Part shown: piece after piece, positions 27,517 through 36,089 of the stretch
Layout of the letters: every line of letters begins with the position of its first letter
Numbering within the stretch: position 1 is the first letter of the stretch
NCBI GenBank assembly: GCA_913055735.1
Contig: CAJXKD010000001.1
Location: 1,956,281-2,020,280 of the forward strand
Reading direction: 5' to 3'
Origin: an uncultured Rhodospirillales bacterium
GTDB taxonomy: Bacteria; Pseudomonadota; Alphaproteobacteria; Rhodospirillales; UBA2165
Length of the DNA stretch: 64,000 nt
Translations under genes and position numbers: made by a program
The notes under the pieces: generated by a model
Databases searched by the model: none
What the model was told of the DNA's origin: nothing
What the model saw: the letters and a program-made list of their open reading frames with translations, nothing else

Positions 27517-27627
27517 GGTGATCCTCCCCAAAAAGTGTTTTGCCGTGCGTCGTTTGAAGGGGGATTGTTGTGGTGTTTTCCCGGCGGATCAACCCGAAAC
27601 CGGCTGGTCCGTCCGCAAATAGAGGTC

Positions 27628-27643
27628 TGTCCGCAAACGGACA
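27628..27643. promoter_or_regulatory. hairpin in leader of beta-propeller gene
   Basis: TGTCCG-CAAA-CGGACA is a perfect six-base stem with a four-base loop. It overlaps a second copy of GTCCGCAAA (27611-27619 and 27629-27637) and lies 35 bases before the beta-propeller start codon. It may be an operator or an mRNA leader element; nothing further can be said. Confidence 0.3.
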
Positions 27644-27678
27644 CACACGGGTTTCGCATCGATTTCGGGAGAAAGACA

Positions 27679-28683
27679 ATGTTGAAACGAGCGACGTTCG
27701 CCGGCATTGCCATGATGGCTGCATTGGGCGCATTCGTCGATGCACCGGCGACGGCCGCAGACGAGATCAATCCCGTCGAAATCAACGAGTGGCGCGTGCC
27801 CTACGATGGCCGTCCGCGTGATCCCTTCGCCACCGGTGGGAGCGACGTGTGGTTCGTCGGCCAGCAAAATCACTATCTTGCCCGCCTCGATCCCGCGACC
27901 GGTACGTTTACGCAAACAAACCTGAACGACCGTTCCGGGCCGCACAATCTCATCGTCGGGAAGAACGGCATCGTCTGGTACACCGGAAATTTGAGCGGCT
28001 ATATCGGCCGCTTCGATCCCAAGACCGGCGCGATCGATAAAATCGTCACGGAGGATGCGGGCGTGCGCGATCCTCATACGCTGGTGTTCGACGCCGATGA
28101 AAGCCATATATGGTTCACCGCCCAGGGCAGCAACAAGGTGGGCCGGCTTACCGTTGCCACCCGCGATTTCGAGGTGATAGACGTGCCAACCTCGCGCGCC
28201 CGGCCCTACGGCATCGCCATGGCCCCCGACGGTACGCCATGGATCGCGCTGGTCGGTACCGACAAGATCGCGTCCGTAAACCCCGAGACACTTGAACTGA
28301 CCGAATACGAGGTCGCCGATGGCGCGCGTCCCCGCCGTATCGCGGTCGCGAACGACGGGCGCGTCTACTACGTCGATTACCGGCGTGGCTATCTCGGCCG
28401 TTTCGATCCCAAATCCGGCGCGTTCCACGAATGGGCGCTGCCGTCGGGCAGCGGGTCGCGGCCCTACGGCATGGCGGTGGACGATCATGGCCGCATCTGG
28501 CTGGTTGAAACCGGCCCGTCGCCCAATCTGTTCATCGGCTTTGATCCGGCGGAGGATAAAGTTTTCTCCGTTACCGCTATCCCATCCGGTGCCGGCAGCG
28601 TACGCCACATGCATTATCACGCGGGCAGCGTTTGGTTCGGCACCGACGCGGGCACCATCGGTCGCGCTGTCGTCGCCCCGTGA
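27679..28683 (+). CDS. secreted streptogramin-lyase-like beta-propeller protein
   Basis: 334 residues. Signal peptide MLKRATFAGIAMMAALGAFVDAPATAADE, then repeated blades with the motif G-x-IWFTx...GRLD/FDP (FATGGSDVWFVGQQNHYLARLDPATG, GRIWLVETGPSP, GSVWFGTDAGTIGR). This is the virginiamycin B lyase-like fold. Vgb is cytoplasmic in Staphylococcus and this is exported, so antibiotic lyase activity is unlikely. Preceded by GGGAGAAAGA. Its stop overlaps the start of the next gene (GTGA), so the two are coupled. Confidence 0.85.
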   Translation: MLKRATFAGIAMMAALGAFVDAPATAADEINPVEINEWRVPYDGRPRDPFATGGSDVWFVGQQNHYLARLDPATGTFTQTNLNDRSGPHNLIVGKNGIVWYTGNLSGYIGRFDPKTGAIDKIVTEDAGVRDPHTLVFDADESHIWFTAQGSNKVGRLTVATRDFEVIDVPTSRARPYGIAMAPDGTPWIALVGTDKIASVNPETLELTEYEVADGARPRRIAVANDGRVYYVDYRRGYLGRFDPKSGAFHEWALPSGSGSRPYGMAVDDHGRIWLVETGPSPNLFIGFDPAEDKVFSVTAIPSGAGSVRHMHYHAGSVWFGTDAGTIGRAVVAP

Positions 28684-29258
28684 AGTTCGGCGCGGCGTTT
28701 TTCGCTCTCCTCGCAACGCTGATTCCAGCGCCGGTCATGTTTTTTGCTGCTCTGGTTCCTGGGACGGCGCGGGCCTTCTCCGACGGACCGCCCTGGACAG
28801 TGGAGGCGGATGGCGGCTGCATCCGTTGTCATTTCGACAGCGCCGCGGTGGCGTCCTCGCCGGTTCTCCGCCTTGCCGGTATCCCGCCGCGCATCGCCGC
28901 AGGCAAGTTATATCAACTCATAATCACCCTGCGTCCCCGTCCGGAAGATCTGAACCTCATCGAGGAGATGCGGCGCGCGGGTTTTTTTCTCTCCGCCAAA
29001 TCGGGCGACGCGCCCGCGGGCACGTTCGAAGTCAAGGCGATCCAGGAAAGTGTCGAGGTTCAAGGCGCACTTGCCCGTAGCACCAAGGTCGGCTCAGCCT
29101 TGCCGGTTCCGAATGATGCCCGTTGGACCGTGTTTTGGCGCGCGCCGGACGGCGTCTCCGCTCCCGTCACCTTCAACCTGTGGGCGGTGGCCGCCAATGG
29201 GGACGACTCGCGCTTTGGCGATGTGGTACATATCAGCACGAACGTGGTCGGAGAATAG
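28680..29258 (+). CDS. secreted choice-of-anchor V (Reeler-like) protein with CxxCH motif
   Basis: 192 residues from the GTG at 28680, which overlaps the preceding stop. A signal peptide (FALLATLIPAPVMFFAALVPGTARA) is followed by GGCIRCHFDSA, a c-type heme motif (CIRCH). Next comes a beta-sandwich pattern (LYQLIITLRPRPEDL, RRAGFFLSAKSGDAPAGTFEV, FNLWAVAANGDDSRFGDVVHIS) as in choice-of-anchor V/Reeler domains. These often occur as secreted proteins with an N-terminal CxxCH. Likely a periplasmic or surface redox or binding protein. Confidence 0.7.
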   Translation: MKFGAAFFALLATLIPAPVMFFAALVPGTARAFSDGPPWTVEADGGCIRCHFDSAAVASSPVLRLAGIPPRIAAGKLYQLIITLRPRPEDLNLIEEMRRAGFFLSAKSGDAPAGTFEVKAIQESVEVQGALARSTKVGSALPVPNDARWTVFWRAPDGVSAPVTFNLWAVAANGDDSRFGDVVHISTNVVGE

Positions 29259-29261
29259 CGA

Positions 29262-29543
29262 ATGAGCGACATGGAAAATAGCGGCCCCGCCTCGGTGATC
29301 TACCGGGACCGCAAGATCGGCAGCGGCACGGGTCTCGGCTCCATCATCTGCGGTGTGCTTGGCATTTTCTTCTGGGGCATCGTGTTCGTGCCGCTCGGCG
29401 CCCTCATGGGGATCATCGCCATCTTCAAGGGGCAGGTGGCCCTCGGTATCATTGGGCTGGTGCTCGCCGCCATCGGATTCCTGACCTCACCCTTGATCTG
29501 GGCCCTGTTCGGCATGGGCGCCGTCATCACCCTCTGGCACTAA
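29262..29543 (+). CDS. small membrane protein, unknown function
   Basis: 93 residues with a polar N-terminus and two or three hydrophobic segments (LGSIICGVLGIFFWGIVFVPLGALMGIIAIFKGQ, LGIIGLVLAAIGFLTSPLIWALFGMGAV). The layout resembles DUF4190-type membrane proteins. It begins three bases after the CxxCH protein and may be co-transcribed. No catalytic features. Confidence 0.65.
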   Translation: MSDMENSGPASVIYRDRKIGSGTGLGSIICGVLGIFFWGIVFVPLGALMGIIAIFKGQVALGIIGLVLAAIGFLTSPLIWALFGMGAVITLWH

Positions 29544-29554
29544 GGAGCCGATCC

Positions 29555-29902
29555 ATGATCGCCGTGATCTTCGAGGTCTGGCCCGCCGATGGGTGCCGCG
29601 ACGAATACCTGAACCTTGCCGCCGCGTTGCGCGCCGATCTCGAAAAGATGGATGGTTTTATTTCCATCGAACGCTTCGAAAGCCTGACCGAGCCGGGCAA
29701 GATGCTGTCGCTCTCCATCTGGCGCGACGAGGATTCCATTACCGCCTGGCGCGGCCGCGCCAACCACCGCGCGGCGCAGGAGAAAGGCCGCAACCAATTG
29801 TTCGCCGACTACCGTCTCCGCGTCGCGGGCATTTTGCGCGATTACGGCATGGACGAACGCAACGAAGCGCCGGGGGATTCGCGGCGGGCTTTGGAGAATT
29901 AA
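29555..29902 (+). CDS. antibiotic biosynthesis monooxygenase (ABM) fold protein
   Basis: 115 residues. The sequence IAVIFEVWPADGCRDEYLNLAAALRADLEKMDGFISIERFESL followed by LSLSIWRDEDSITAWRGRANHRAAQEKG is the ABM dimeric alpha/beta barrel. Many members are cofactor-free oxygenases or stress-related proteins, and the activity cannot be read from the sequence. Start preceded by AAGGAG. Confidence 0.88.
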   Translation: MIAVIFEVWPADGCRDEYLNLAAALRADLEKMDGFISIERFESLTEPGKMLSLSIWRDEDSITAWRGRANHRAAQEKGRNQLFADYRLRVAGILRDYGMDERNEAPGDSRRALEN

Positions 29903-29948
29903 TAGAGGGCGGATGAGTGGTGAAAACGAAGAAAGAGACAGCGGAAGC

Positions 29949-31019
29949 TTATATGCCTGCATCGCTCTTTGCAGTATCAATGACTCTCTCAGCGATCTCC
30001 CTACTCCAATCTTCTTCGTTGACGAGCATTTCCACACTGAACTTCTCAATTCCTGCTCTTACTAAAAGCAGAAGGAGAAGAAAATCCGATGAAATAATCC
30101 ACCTACCTGAAGGATCAACGTCTTCAATCACTAGTTGTCGGAGGTAATCGGAGAAATCTGAATCCAAAATTTTCTCTAGTTCACCAATAGTATGTATACC
30201 AATTTTCGAGGTATAACGTTCAATTTCTCCGACGAATTCGTCAATATCGTCTTCATCGTCTTCATCATATGAGAAACCACAACTTTCAGCGAATGTTCCC
30301 AGTTCTTTGAGCCGTTTCGAGGTTGAAATAAACTCGATGATGGAAGTGGGGCTTATAAGTATCTCTTTCTCCCCGCGTCGCAAGGCTAATCGAGTATCGT
30401 CTACAATGGCCATATGAGAGTCGCGAATTTTAATGAACTCTTCATCAGCAAGTTCGAGTAATCCTGCCATGCGAAAAAGTTGCCGTTGTAGTTGCGGCGG
30501 TACGTCGGACTCGCGTTTGTATTGAAGGGCGTGGGAAATGGCAGCCCAAGCATGTTGAAGTACTGTTCGTATCTGAACTTCTGCGTGTAAATCTGCGTAT
30601 GCATTCCATTCGTTCAAACATGTGCGGTTCTTGCTCAGCTTCACAATATAGTGTGCAGAAATGTATCCAAATCGATCTGCTTCCAATTGATGCGGTTGGT
30701 GAGAAAGTTCTTTTTCAATAACCTGGAATTCGCTGGTGAGAATTTCTCCAACTCGTTCAACATCGTCGTTGTAATAAACGAGAACACGAACCCCTGAGAT
30801 ATCGGTAATCTCATTCAACGGGTCGCTGTAACTTTTGTTAGGGCGACTTATTTTCTCAGCAAAGCTATCGATAGTTTTTGTACGTGACTCGACGATTTGA
30901 TATCTGATTTGGTTTGCTAGAAGTAGTTCCTCAATTAACGCAGCAATGCGCTGCCTAAACTGATCATATTTCCCCCAAACCTGACGGTATTGTGAGACAA
31001 AATCTCTAGTGTCACTCAT
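29949..31019 (-). CDS. RelA/SpoT synthetase-domain protein without hydrolase domain
   Basis: 356 residues. Synthetase motifs are intact: ESRTKTIDSFAEKI, ITDISGVRVLVYYNDDVERV, FGYISAHYIVK and LHAEVQIRTVLQHAWAAISHALQYK. There is no N-terminal HD hydrolase domain and no TGS/ACT. The C-terminal ~150 residues are novel to me, with an acidic tract DEDDEDDIDE and a leucine-rich tail segment. It should pyrophosphorylate a nucleotide (GTP/GDP or another). The gene is visibly AT-rich with codons unlike its neighbours, suggesting horizontal transfer. Alarmone, toxin or phage-defence roles are all possible. Confidence 0.85.
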   Translation of the reverse strand: MSDTRDFVSQYRQVWGKYDQFRQRIAALIEELLLANQIRYQIVESRTKTIDSFAEKISRPNKSYSDPLNEITDISGVRVLVYYNDDVERVGEILTSEFQVIEKELSHQPHQLEADRFGYISAHYIVKLSKNRTCLNEWNAYADLHAEVQIRTVLQHAWAAISHALQYKRESDVPPQLQRQLFRMAGLLELADEEFIKIRDSHMAIVDDTRLALRRGEKEILISPTSIIEFISTSKRLKELGTFAESCGFSYDEDDEDDIDEFVGEIERYTSKIGIHTIGELEKILDSDFSDYLRQLVIEDVDPSGRWIISSDFLLLLLLVRAGIEKFSVEMLVNEEDWSREIAERVIDTAKSDAGI

Positions 31020-31222
31020 AGCCGTAGCTTTTCAGTTCGTCTTCCGTGGGAAACTCGGGAAAGTTGCTACTTTCGCGAAAAATTATCTTATATTTTATCT
31101 AGTAATCTTGCAAAGAGCGCCGCAATCATCCCACCCTTTCGCGCCGCGTTTACTTGACCCTCCGCGCACGGTCCCGTACGAACGTTCCCAACAAACGTAA
31201 TCAGTCCAGGGAGTGTCCGCCT

Positions 31223-32329
31223 ATGGAAACCCGTGCCGCCATCGCCCGCAAGGCGGGCGATCCGCTGACCATCGAAACCGTTCAACTGGAAGGCCCGCGC
31301 GAAGGCGAAGTGCTGGTCGAGGTGAAAGCCACCGGTATTTGCCACACCGATGCCTTCACGCTCTCGGGCGCCGACCCGGAAGGTCTGTTCCCCGCCATCC
31401 TTGGCCATGAAGGCGCGGGCGTGGTGGTCGATGTCGGCCCCGGCGTCAAACATGTGGCGAAGGGCGACCACGTGATCCCGCTCTACACGCCGGAATGCCG
31501 CGAATGCAAATCCTGCACCTCGGGCAAGACCAACCTGTGCACGGCCATCCGCTCCACCCAGGGCCAGGGGCTGATGCCCGACGGCTCGTCGCGTTTCTCC
31601 TCCGGCGGCGAGATGATCCATCATTATATGGGCACCTCGACCTTCTCCAATTACACGGTGCTGCCCGAGATCGCCGTCGCCAAGGTGCGCAAGGACGCAC
31701 CTTTCGACAAGATCTGCTACATCGGCTGCGGCGTCACCACCGGAATTGGCGCGGTGATCAACACCGCCAAGGTGGAGGCGGGGGCCAACGTCGTGGTGTT
31801 CGGCCTTGGCGGCATCGGCCTCAACGTCATTCAGGGCGCGCGCATGGTGGGGGCCGACAAGATCGTCGGCGTTGACCTCAACCCGACCAAGGCTCCCTTG
31901 GCCGAGAAATTCGGCATGACCCATTTCGTCAATGCGTCGAAGAGTGAAGACGTGGTGGCGGAAATCATCGACATCACCGACGGCGGCGCCGACTATTCGT
32001 TCGAGGCCATCGGCAACGTCACCACTATGCGCCAGGCACTGGAATGCTGCCACCGGGGCTGGGGCGAAAGCGTCATCATCGGGGTCGCCGGCGCGGGGCA
32101 GGAAATTGCGACCCGCCCGTTCCAGCTGGTGACCGGCCGGGTGTGGAAAGGCACGGCCTTCGGCGGCGCCAAGGGCCGCACCGACGTGCCCAAGATCGTG
32201 GATTGGTATATGGACGGGAAGATCAATATCGACGACCTGATCACCCACACCATGCCCCTGGAGGAGATCAACGATGCCTTCCACCTCATGCATGAGGGTG
32301 AGAGCATCCGCTCCGTGGTGGAGTTCTAG
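31223..32329 (+). CDS. frmA: S-(hydroxymethyl)glutathione dehydrogenase (class III alcohol dehydrogenase)
   Basis: 368 residues from the ATG at 31223 ([15 protein letters not shown]). Catalytic zinc ligands are C, H and C in [20 protein letters not shown] and [11 protein letters not shown], and the structural zinc site is [15 protein letters not shown]. The [13 protein letters not shown]ossmann motif binds NAD. It oxidises the formaldehyde-glutathione adduct to S-formylglutathione and can act on GSNO. No formylglutathione hydrolase gene is adjacent. A strong terminator follows. Confidence 0.97.
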   Translation: METRAAIARKAGDPLTIETVQLEGPREGEVLVEVKATGICHTDAFTLSGADPEGLFPAILGHEGAGVVVDVGPGVKHVAKGDHVIPLYTPECRECKSCTSGKTNLCTAIRSTQGQGLMPDGSSRFSSGGEMIHHYMGTSTFSNYTVLPEIAVAKVRKDAPFDKICYIGCGVTTGIGAVINTAKVEAGANVVVFGLGGIGLNVIQGARMVGADKIVGVDLNPTKAPLAEKFGMTHFVNASKSEDVVAEIIDITDGGADYSFEAIGNVTTMRQALECCHRGWGESVIIGVAGAGQEIATRPFQLVTGRVWKGTAFGGAKGRTDVPKIVDWYMDGKINIDDLITHTMPLEEINDAFHLMHEGESIRSVVEF

Positions 32330-32369
32330 GGAGGCGGTTCCGTTAACCTTTTTCCACAGGCTTTTTTTG

Positions 32370-32404
32370 AAAAACCCCGGAAATCCGCGTTTCCGGGGTT
32401 TTTT
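32370..32404. terminator. strong bidirectional Rho-independent terminator
   Basis: The stem AAAACCCCGGAAA / TTTCCGGGGTTTT around a TCCGCG loop has A and T tracts on both sides, so it can terminate in both directions. It closes the frmA unit. Confidence 0.9.
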
Positions 32405-32534
32405 GCGCGCGGAAATTTGAGCCCGAATGGGTTCAGGACCCCTTGTTGAAATATGGCAAAAATGAGATCATCTCTATCAAGAGAGGCATGCCCGATAGGG
32501 GGTGCCGCCAAACTCAAAGGGGTTCAGGAACGTG

Positions 32535-33074
32535 ATGGCCGGATTGTCTCGGCGTTCACGGCTAGGTTTGGTTTTCGGCGCGGCCTTGGTTGCCGCGGCC
32601 GCGCTTCCCGTATCGAAGGCTTCCGCCGAGTCCCCTCTGCTGGGTCCCGCCGAACGGGCTGCCCTGGAACTTCGTCTCATGCAAACCGAATTGATGGTGG
32701 CAGCGCTGAGTTGCAATGCGCGGGCGTCCTACAACACGTTCGTGACGCGCTATCAGCAGACGTTGGTGGCGGGTGGGCGCACCCTGCGCTCCATGTTCCG
32801 CGCCGTGCATGGCCGCAACGCCACACGGCGGCTGGATTCATTCATCACTCGCGTTGCCAACGAAGCCTCGCGGCGCAGCCTGCGCGACGTTGCCGGTTTC
32901 TGTAGCCGCAACCGCGATGCGTTCGCCGCGCTCAACGGGGGCTCGGTCTCCATCGCCGATTACCGCGCCCGGTTCCGCTGCTTGCCGGCGGCCGGCCTGT
33001 CGACCTGCACATTGGTTGCCGAGGACGGCGACAATCGCACGGTCGCGGCCCGCGAGGAACCGGTTCGCCAATAG
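32535..33074 (+). CDS. exported hypothetical protein with four cysteines
   Basis: 179 residues from the ATG at 32535 (AGGAACGTG just upstream). Signal peptide MAGLSRRSRLGLVFGAALVAAAALPVSKASAES. The mature part is helical and basic, with four cysteines in the contexts LSCNARAS, GFCSRNRD, FRCLPAA and STCTLVA, which could form two disulfides. I do not recognise the family; related proteins seem to occur in other Rhodospirillales as hypothetical. It is isolated between two terminators. Confidence 0.7.
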   Translation: MAGLSRRSRLGLVFGAALVAAAALPVSKASAESPLLGPAERAALELRLMQTELMVAALSCNARASYNTFVTRYQQTLVAGGRTLRSMFRAVHGRNATRRLDSFITRVANEASRRSLRDVAGFCSRNRDAFAALNGGSVSIADYRARFRCLPAAGLSTCTLVAEDGDNRTVAAREEPVRQ

Positions 33075-33111
33075 ATTTATTGCAATACTCCTCCAGACGA
33101 TCGAATACCAA

Positions 33112-33138
33112 AAAGGGCGGGTCTTGGACCCGCCCTTT
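33112..33138. terminator. bidirectional terminator
   Basis: AAAGGGCGGGTC-TTG-GACCCGCCCTTT is a 12-base perfect stem with T and A tracts at either end, between the convergent exported-protein and OmpA genes. It can serve both. Confidence 0.9.
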
Positions 33139-33162
33139 GATTTTCGGTAATTGACAGGTCGC

Positions 33163-34287
33163 TTAGCGGAAGACGATCTCGACGCGGCGATTCTGCGGTT
33201 CGCGCACGCCATCGGGCGTTTGCACCAAGGGCTCGCGTTCCCCCTTCCAATCGACGCGGATATCGGCAACGGGGATGCCTTGCCGGATCAGCGCCGCCGT
33301 TACCGCCTGGGCGCGCCGTTGCGACAGGCCCATGTTGTAACGATCGGGACCCGACCGGTCGGCGTGTCCGGTGGCGTCGATGCGGACAACCGATGCCTTT
33401 GGATAATTGGCGACGACGTCTCCTAGAATGGCGAGGGCATCGGGCCGGAGGTCGGCGCGGTCCCAATCGAAGAAGACGAGATAGGTGCGCGGCACGTCGG
33501 GGGCCGGGGCGGGCGCCGCGGCGGCGGGCGCCGGTTGCGGCTGTGGCGCAGGTGTCGGCGGCGGCGCCGGTTGCTGCACCTGTGCGGCAACGGGTTGGGT
33601 CATGGGGGCGGCCATTTTCTTCGGTGCGCCGAAGGACCAGCGCAGGCCTACCATGATGCGGTGCTCGGCATATTCGCCGTCGGCGCTCACGCCGTCTTCC
33701 TTAAAATCCGGATCCACAGCCGCGAAATAGCGGTAGTCGGTATAGAAGCTCAATCGGTCGTCGATCCGGTAGCTGATGCCCGCCAACCCCTGATAGGCAA
33801 GCGTCGTGTCGGTATCCTTGATAGTGGCGGAACCCAGGCTGGTGGTCGCGTTGAACGTGCCGCTGATGCGCACGCCGCCGACACCGAGGCCGAGATAGGG
33901 CGTCCAGGCGCTTTCCGTGGGAAAATCGTGCAGCGCATTGACCATCAGACTGAGGGCATCGACATCGCCGGAGACGGACGTTCCCGAAACATTGTCGACA
34001 TCGCTGCTGCGATAGCCCAGCTCGAGTTCCGTCCGCCAATTGTTGTCATAGGCGTTGCCGAGGGCGAAGCCGACGCCGTAGCCTGGATCCATCTCCACCG
34101 TGACGCTGCCGGCCGAGTTAGACAAATCCGCATCGCGCGGAAAGGACGCGCCGACACCGCCGCTGACGTAGAGACCCTCGGGGAGCTTCGACGACATCAT
34201 TTCCTGGGCGGCGGATTGCTGCACGTTGAAGCTGACTATGCCGATAGCAAGGGCGCTGGCGAGAACGGCAGTCGAGACGAATCTCAT
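33163..34287 (-). CDS. outer-membrane beta-barrel protein with OmpA peptidoglycan domain
   Basis: 374 residues from the ATG at 34287; the longer frame from 34353 is not supported by a signal peptide at its start. Signal peptide to about residue 28 (SAAQE), then an eight-strand-type barrel (to ~205; GLYVSGGVGASFPRDADLS, AYQGLAGISYRIDDRLSFYTDYRYF), a Pro/Ala/Gln linker (~215-255) and an OmpA_C domain (YLVFFDWDRADLRPDALAIL, DATGHADRSGPDRYN, RRAQAVTAALI, RRVEIVF). It links the outer membrane to peptidoglycan. Confidence 0.93.
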   Translation of the reverse strand: MRFVSTAVLASALAIGIVSFNVQQSAAQEMMSSKLPEGLYVSGGVGASFPRDADLSNSAGSVTVEMDPGYGVGFALGNAYDNNWRTELELGYRSSDVDNVSGTSVSGDVDALSLMVNALHDFPTESAWTPYLGLGVGGVRISGTFNATTSLGSATIKDTDTTLAYQGLAGISYRIDDRLSFYTDYRYFAAVDPDFKEDGVSADGEYAEHRIMVGLRWSFGAPKKMAAPMTQPVAAQVQQPAPPPTPAPQPQPAPAAAAPAPAPDVPRTYLVFFDWDRADLRPDALAILGDVVANYPKASVVRIDATGHADRSGPDRYNMGLSQRRAQAVTAALIRQGIPVADIRVDWKGEREPLVQTPDGVREPQNRRVEIVFR

Positions 34288-34323
34288 GAGGAAGCTCCCG
34301 GCGAAAAATGGGGGTGATGAAAC

Positions 34324-34351
34324 CCAAACATACAACCCCAAACATACAACC
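34324..34351. repeat. perfect tandem duplication, 14-bp unit
   Basis: CCAAACATACAACC is present twice back to back in the upstream region of the OmpA barrel gene (its start is at 34287, minus strand). The first copy covers 34324-34337 and the second 34338-34351. It may mark a slipped-strand duplication or paired binding sites in the promoter. Confidence 0.8.
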
Positions 34352-34521
34352 AATGTGGTTTCTAATCACCATACATTTGGATGACGCGCCTTAACATATG
34401 TCATACCGGCGCTAGGTTTGCACCCTGTTCGCCAGATGGATAATGTTGGGCGGATAAAGTCCGCAATATTTGAAGGACGTCAACCAATGCGTCCTTGAGA
34501 ACAGGGGAAGGGCGCGTTTGC

Positions 34522-35439
34522 ATGATGGCCGCTGCTGCGGGGGAGATGAGCTGGTCGATTTATTGGTTCATGTTCCCGGTTTCCATTTGCGTGGCGACCT
34601 TGGCCACCTTGTCCGGGATCGGCGGCGCGGCGCTGTTTACGCCCATCTTTCTGATCGTTTTTCCGCTTCTTGGGCCGGAGTATCCCTTTCCGACCGTCGC
34701 CGCGGCTATCGGCGTATCGCTGGTAACGGGGACCTTCGGCTTTTTGTCGGGGTTTACCGGTTATCTGCGTAAGGGTCTCATCGATTTCCGCAGTGCCTGG
34801 CCGTTCATCTGGGTCGGCGTGCCCGTCGCCATTGTTGGCGGCATTCTTCTCTCCGCCCTGACCGGCCATGGCAACGAATTGCGCGGTGCCTATGCCTTGT
34901 TGATGTTCGTGTTGTGCGCCGAACTGTTACGCCGGAGCGCCGCGCCCGCGCAAACCGGGCCTATTGATGATCTTTCGGTGCGCAACGGCGATGCGCGTCA
35001 GATCACGGCGCGCAACGGAACCGTCTATCGTTATCGGGCGCCGCGCCAGGGCAAGGGCGCCGTGGCCACCGGCATCGGGGCATTCCTGACGGGCTTGCTG
35101 GGGGTGGGTATCGGTGAGGTGGTGATGCCGCAACTGGTGACGCGCAATCACGTTCCGGTGGCGGTGGCGGCGCCGACGTCGGTGTTCATCGCCATGGTCG
35201 TTCTGGCGGCAGCGTCCTTTGCGCAGGTGTCGGCGTTGGTGGCCGGCGGCGGCATCAGTGCCGTGCCGTGGAATGCTGTTGTCTACACCGTGCCCGGTGT
35301 GCTCATCGGCGGACAGATCGGGCCCTGGCTCCAGGGCCGGGTCGATCAGCGCACTATGGTGCGGTCCATCGCGGCCTTGTTCCTGGTGATCGGGGTGGCG
35401 ATGGCGTGGATCGCCGTGCGGAACGTTTTATTCAGCTAA
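34522..35439 (+). CDS. TSUP family (TauE/SafE) sulfite/sulfonate exporter-like permease
   Basis: 305 residues from the ATG at 34522. About eight helices in two halves. The first repeat includes TLSGIGGAALFTPIFLIVFPLLGP and the second GIGAFLTGLLGVGIGEVVMPQLV, the paired glycine-rich motifs of the TSUP family. Members export sulfite, sulfonates or other small organic anions; the substrate is not indicated. Its stop overlaps the stop of the convergent gene by four bases. Confidence 0.88.
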   Translation: MMAAAAGEMSWSIYWFMFPVSICVATLATLSGIGGAALFTPIFLIVFPLLGPEYPFPTVAAAIGVSLVTGTFGFLSGFTGYLRKGLIDFRSAWPFIWVGVPVAIVGGILLSALTGHGNELRGAYALLMFVLCAELLRRSAAPAQTGPIDDLSVRNGDARQITARNGTVYRYRAPRQGKGAVATGIGAFLTGLLGVGIGEVVMPQLVTRNHVPVAVAAPTSVFIAMVVLAAASFAQVSALVAGGGISAVPWNAVVYTVPGVLIGGQIGPWLQGRVDQRTMVRSIAALFLVIGVAMAWIAVRNVLFS

Positions 35440-36041
35440 GACGGATCGGCCATGACCACGAACTTGCTGCAGGAGATGGTGGCATGGCCATAGGCGTTGA
35501 TGAACTCGTCCTCGACGGTTTGGCGGACATCGCCATAGATGGGCGAAAGCGAGGTGTTCGCCGAGAACGCCTCGTCGGCGAGCGTGCGGGCGAGCACCGG
35601 GCCAAGCCCGGCATTCTTGCTGCTGCCGTTTCCGTTTCCTGACGGCTGATTGAAAATGCCTTCCGAGGCATAAGCTCGGTCGGCGTCGATGGCGCTGCGG
35701 ATCTCGGCGATGATGTCGTCGAGGAAATCGGTCTCGTCGCGTTGGTCGGCCTGATAGCGCACCTCGTCCAAGAACAGTTCCATCGCGCCGGGGACGTTGT
35801 CGCCGGTCATCTCCCGGAACATCAATTCGCCGAGGGCGGTGAACCAGGTGATCTTGAACCGGTTGACGTTGTCCGGCGTGATCAGGGTCGGGTTGAAGCC
35901 ACCCTCGAGGTTGCGGGTCAGCCGCACCACCCGGTTGAGGGCGAGATCGCCCAACTCGTCGAACATCTCGAACATGCCGTCGACCATACGCTGGGCGTCG
36001 ATTTCGATTCCGGGTTCGCTACCGGTTGTTTCAGATGCCAT
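35436..36041 (-). CDS. hypothetical protein, unrecognised
   Basis: 201 residues, mainly helical and acidic (e.g. RMVDGMFEMFDELGDLALNRVVRLTRNLEGGFNP and FLDEVRYQADQRDETDFLDDIIAEIRSAIDADR). A Gly/Asn/Ser-rich linker (SGNGNGSSKNAG) precedes the C-terminal segment. No signal peptide or membrane helix. I do not recognise the family. Codon use looks like that of its neighbours, so the gene is probably real. It lies directly downstream of the tRNA-Gly on the same strand. Confidence 0.7.
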   Translation of the reverse strand: MASETTGSEPGIEIDAQRMVDGMFEMFDELGDLALNRVVRLTRNLEGGFNPTLITPDNVNRFKITWFTALGELMFREMTGDNVPGAMELFLDEVRYQADQRDETDFLDDIIAEIRSAIDADRAYASEGIFNQPSGNGNGSSKNAGLGPVLARTLADEAFSANTSLSPIYGDVRQTVEDEFINAYGHATISCSKFVVMADPS

Positions 36042-36089
36042 GATCTTTGCTGATGTCCCTGTGACGCCGTTCGATATTGCGGCTGAATT

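Noticed and set aside
27679..28683. Antibiotic resistance (virginiamycin B lyase)
   Set aside because: The protein is exported and the catalytic residues cannot be confirmed; many beta-propellers of this type are unrelated to resistance.
31088..32293. 401-residue minus-strand frame
   Set aside because: Antisense to frmA, whose zinc and NAD motifs are complete.
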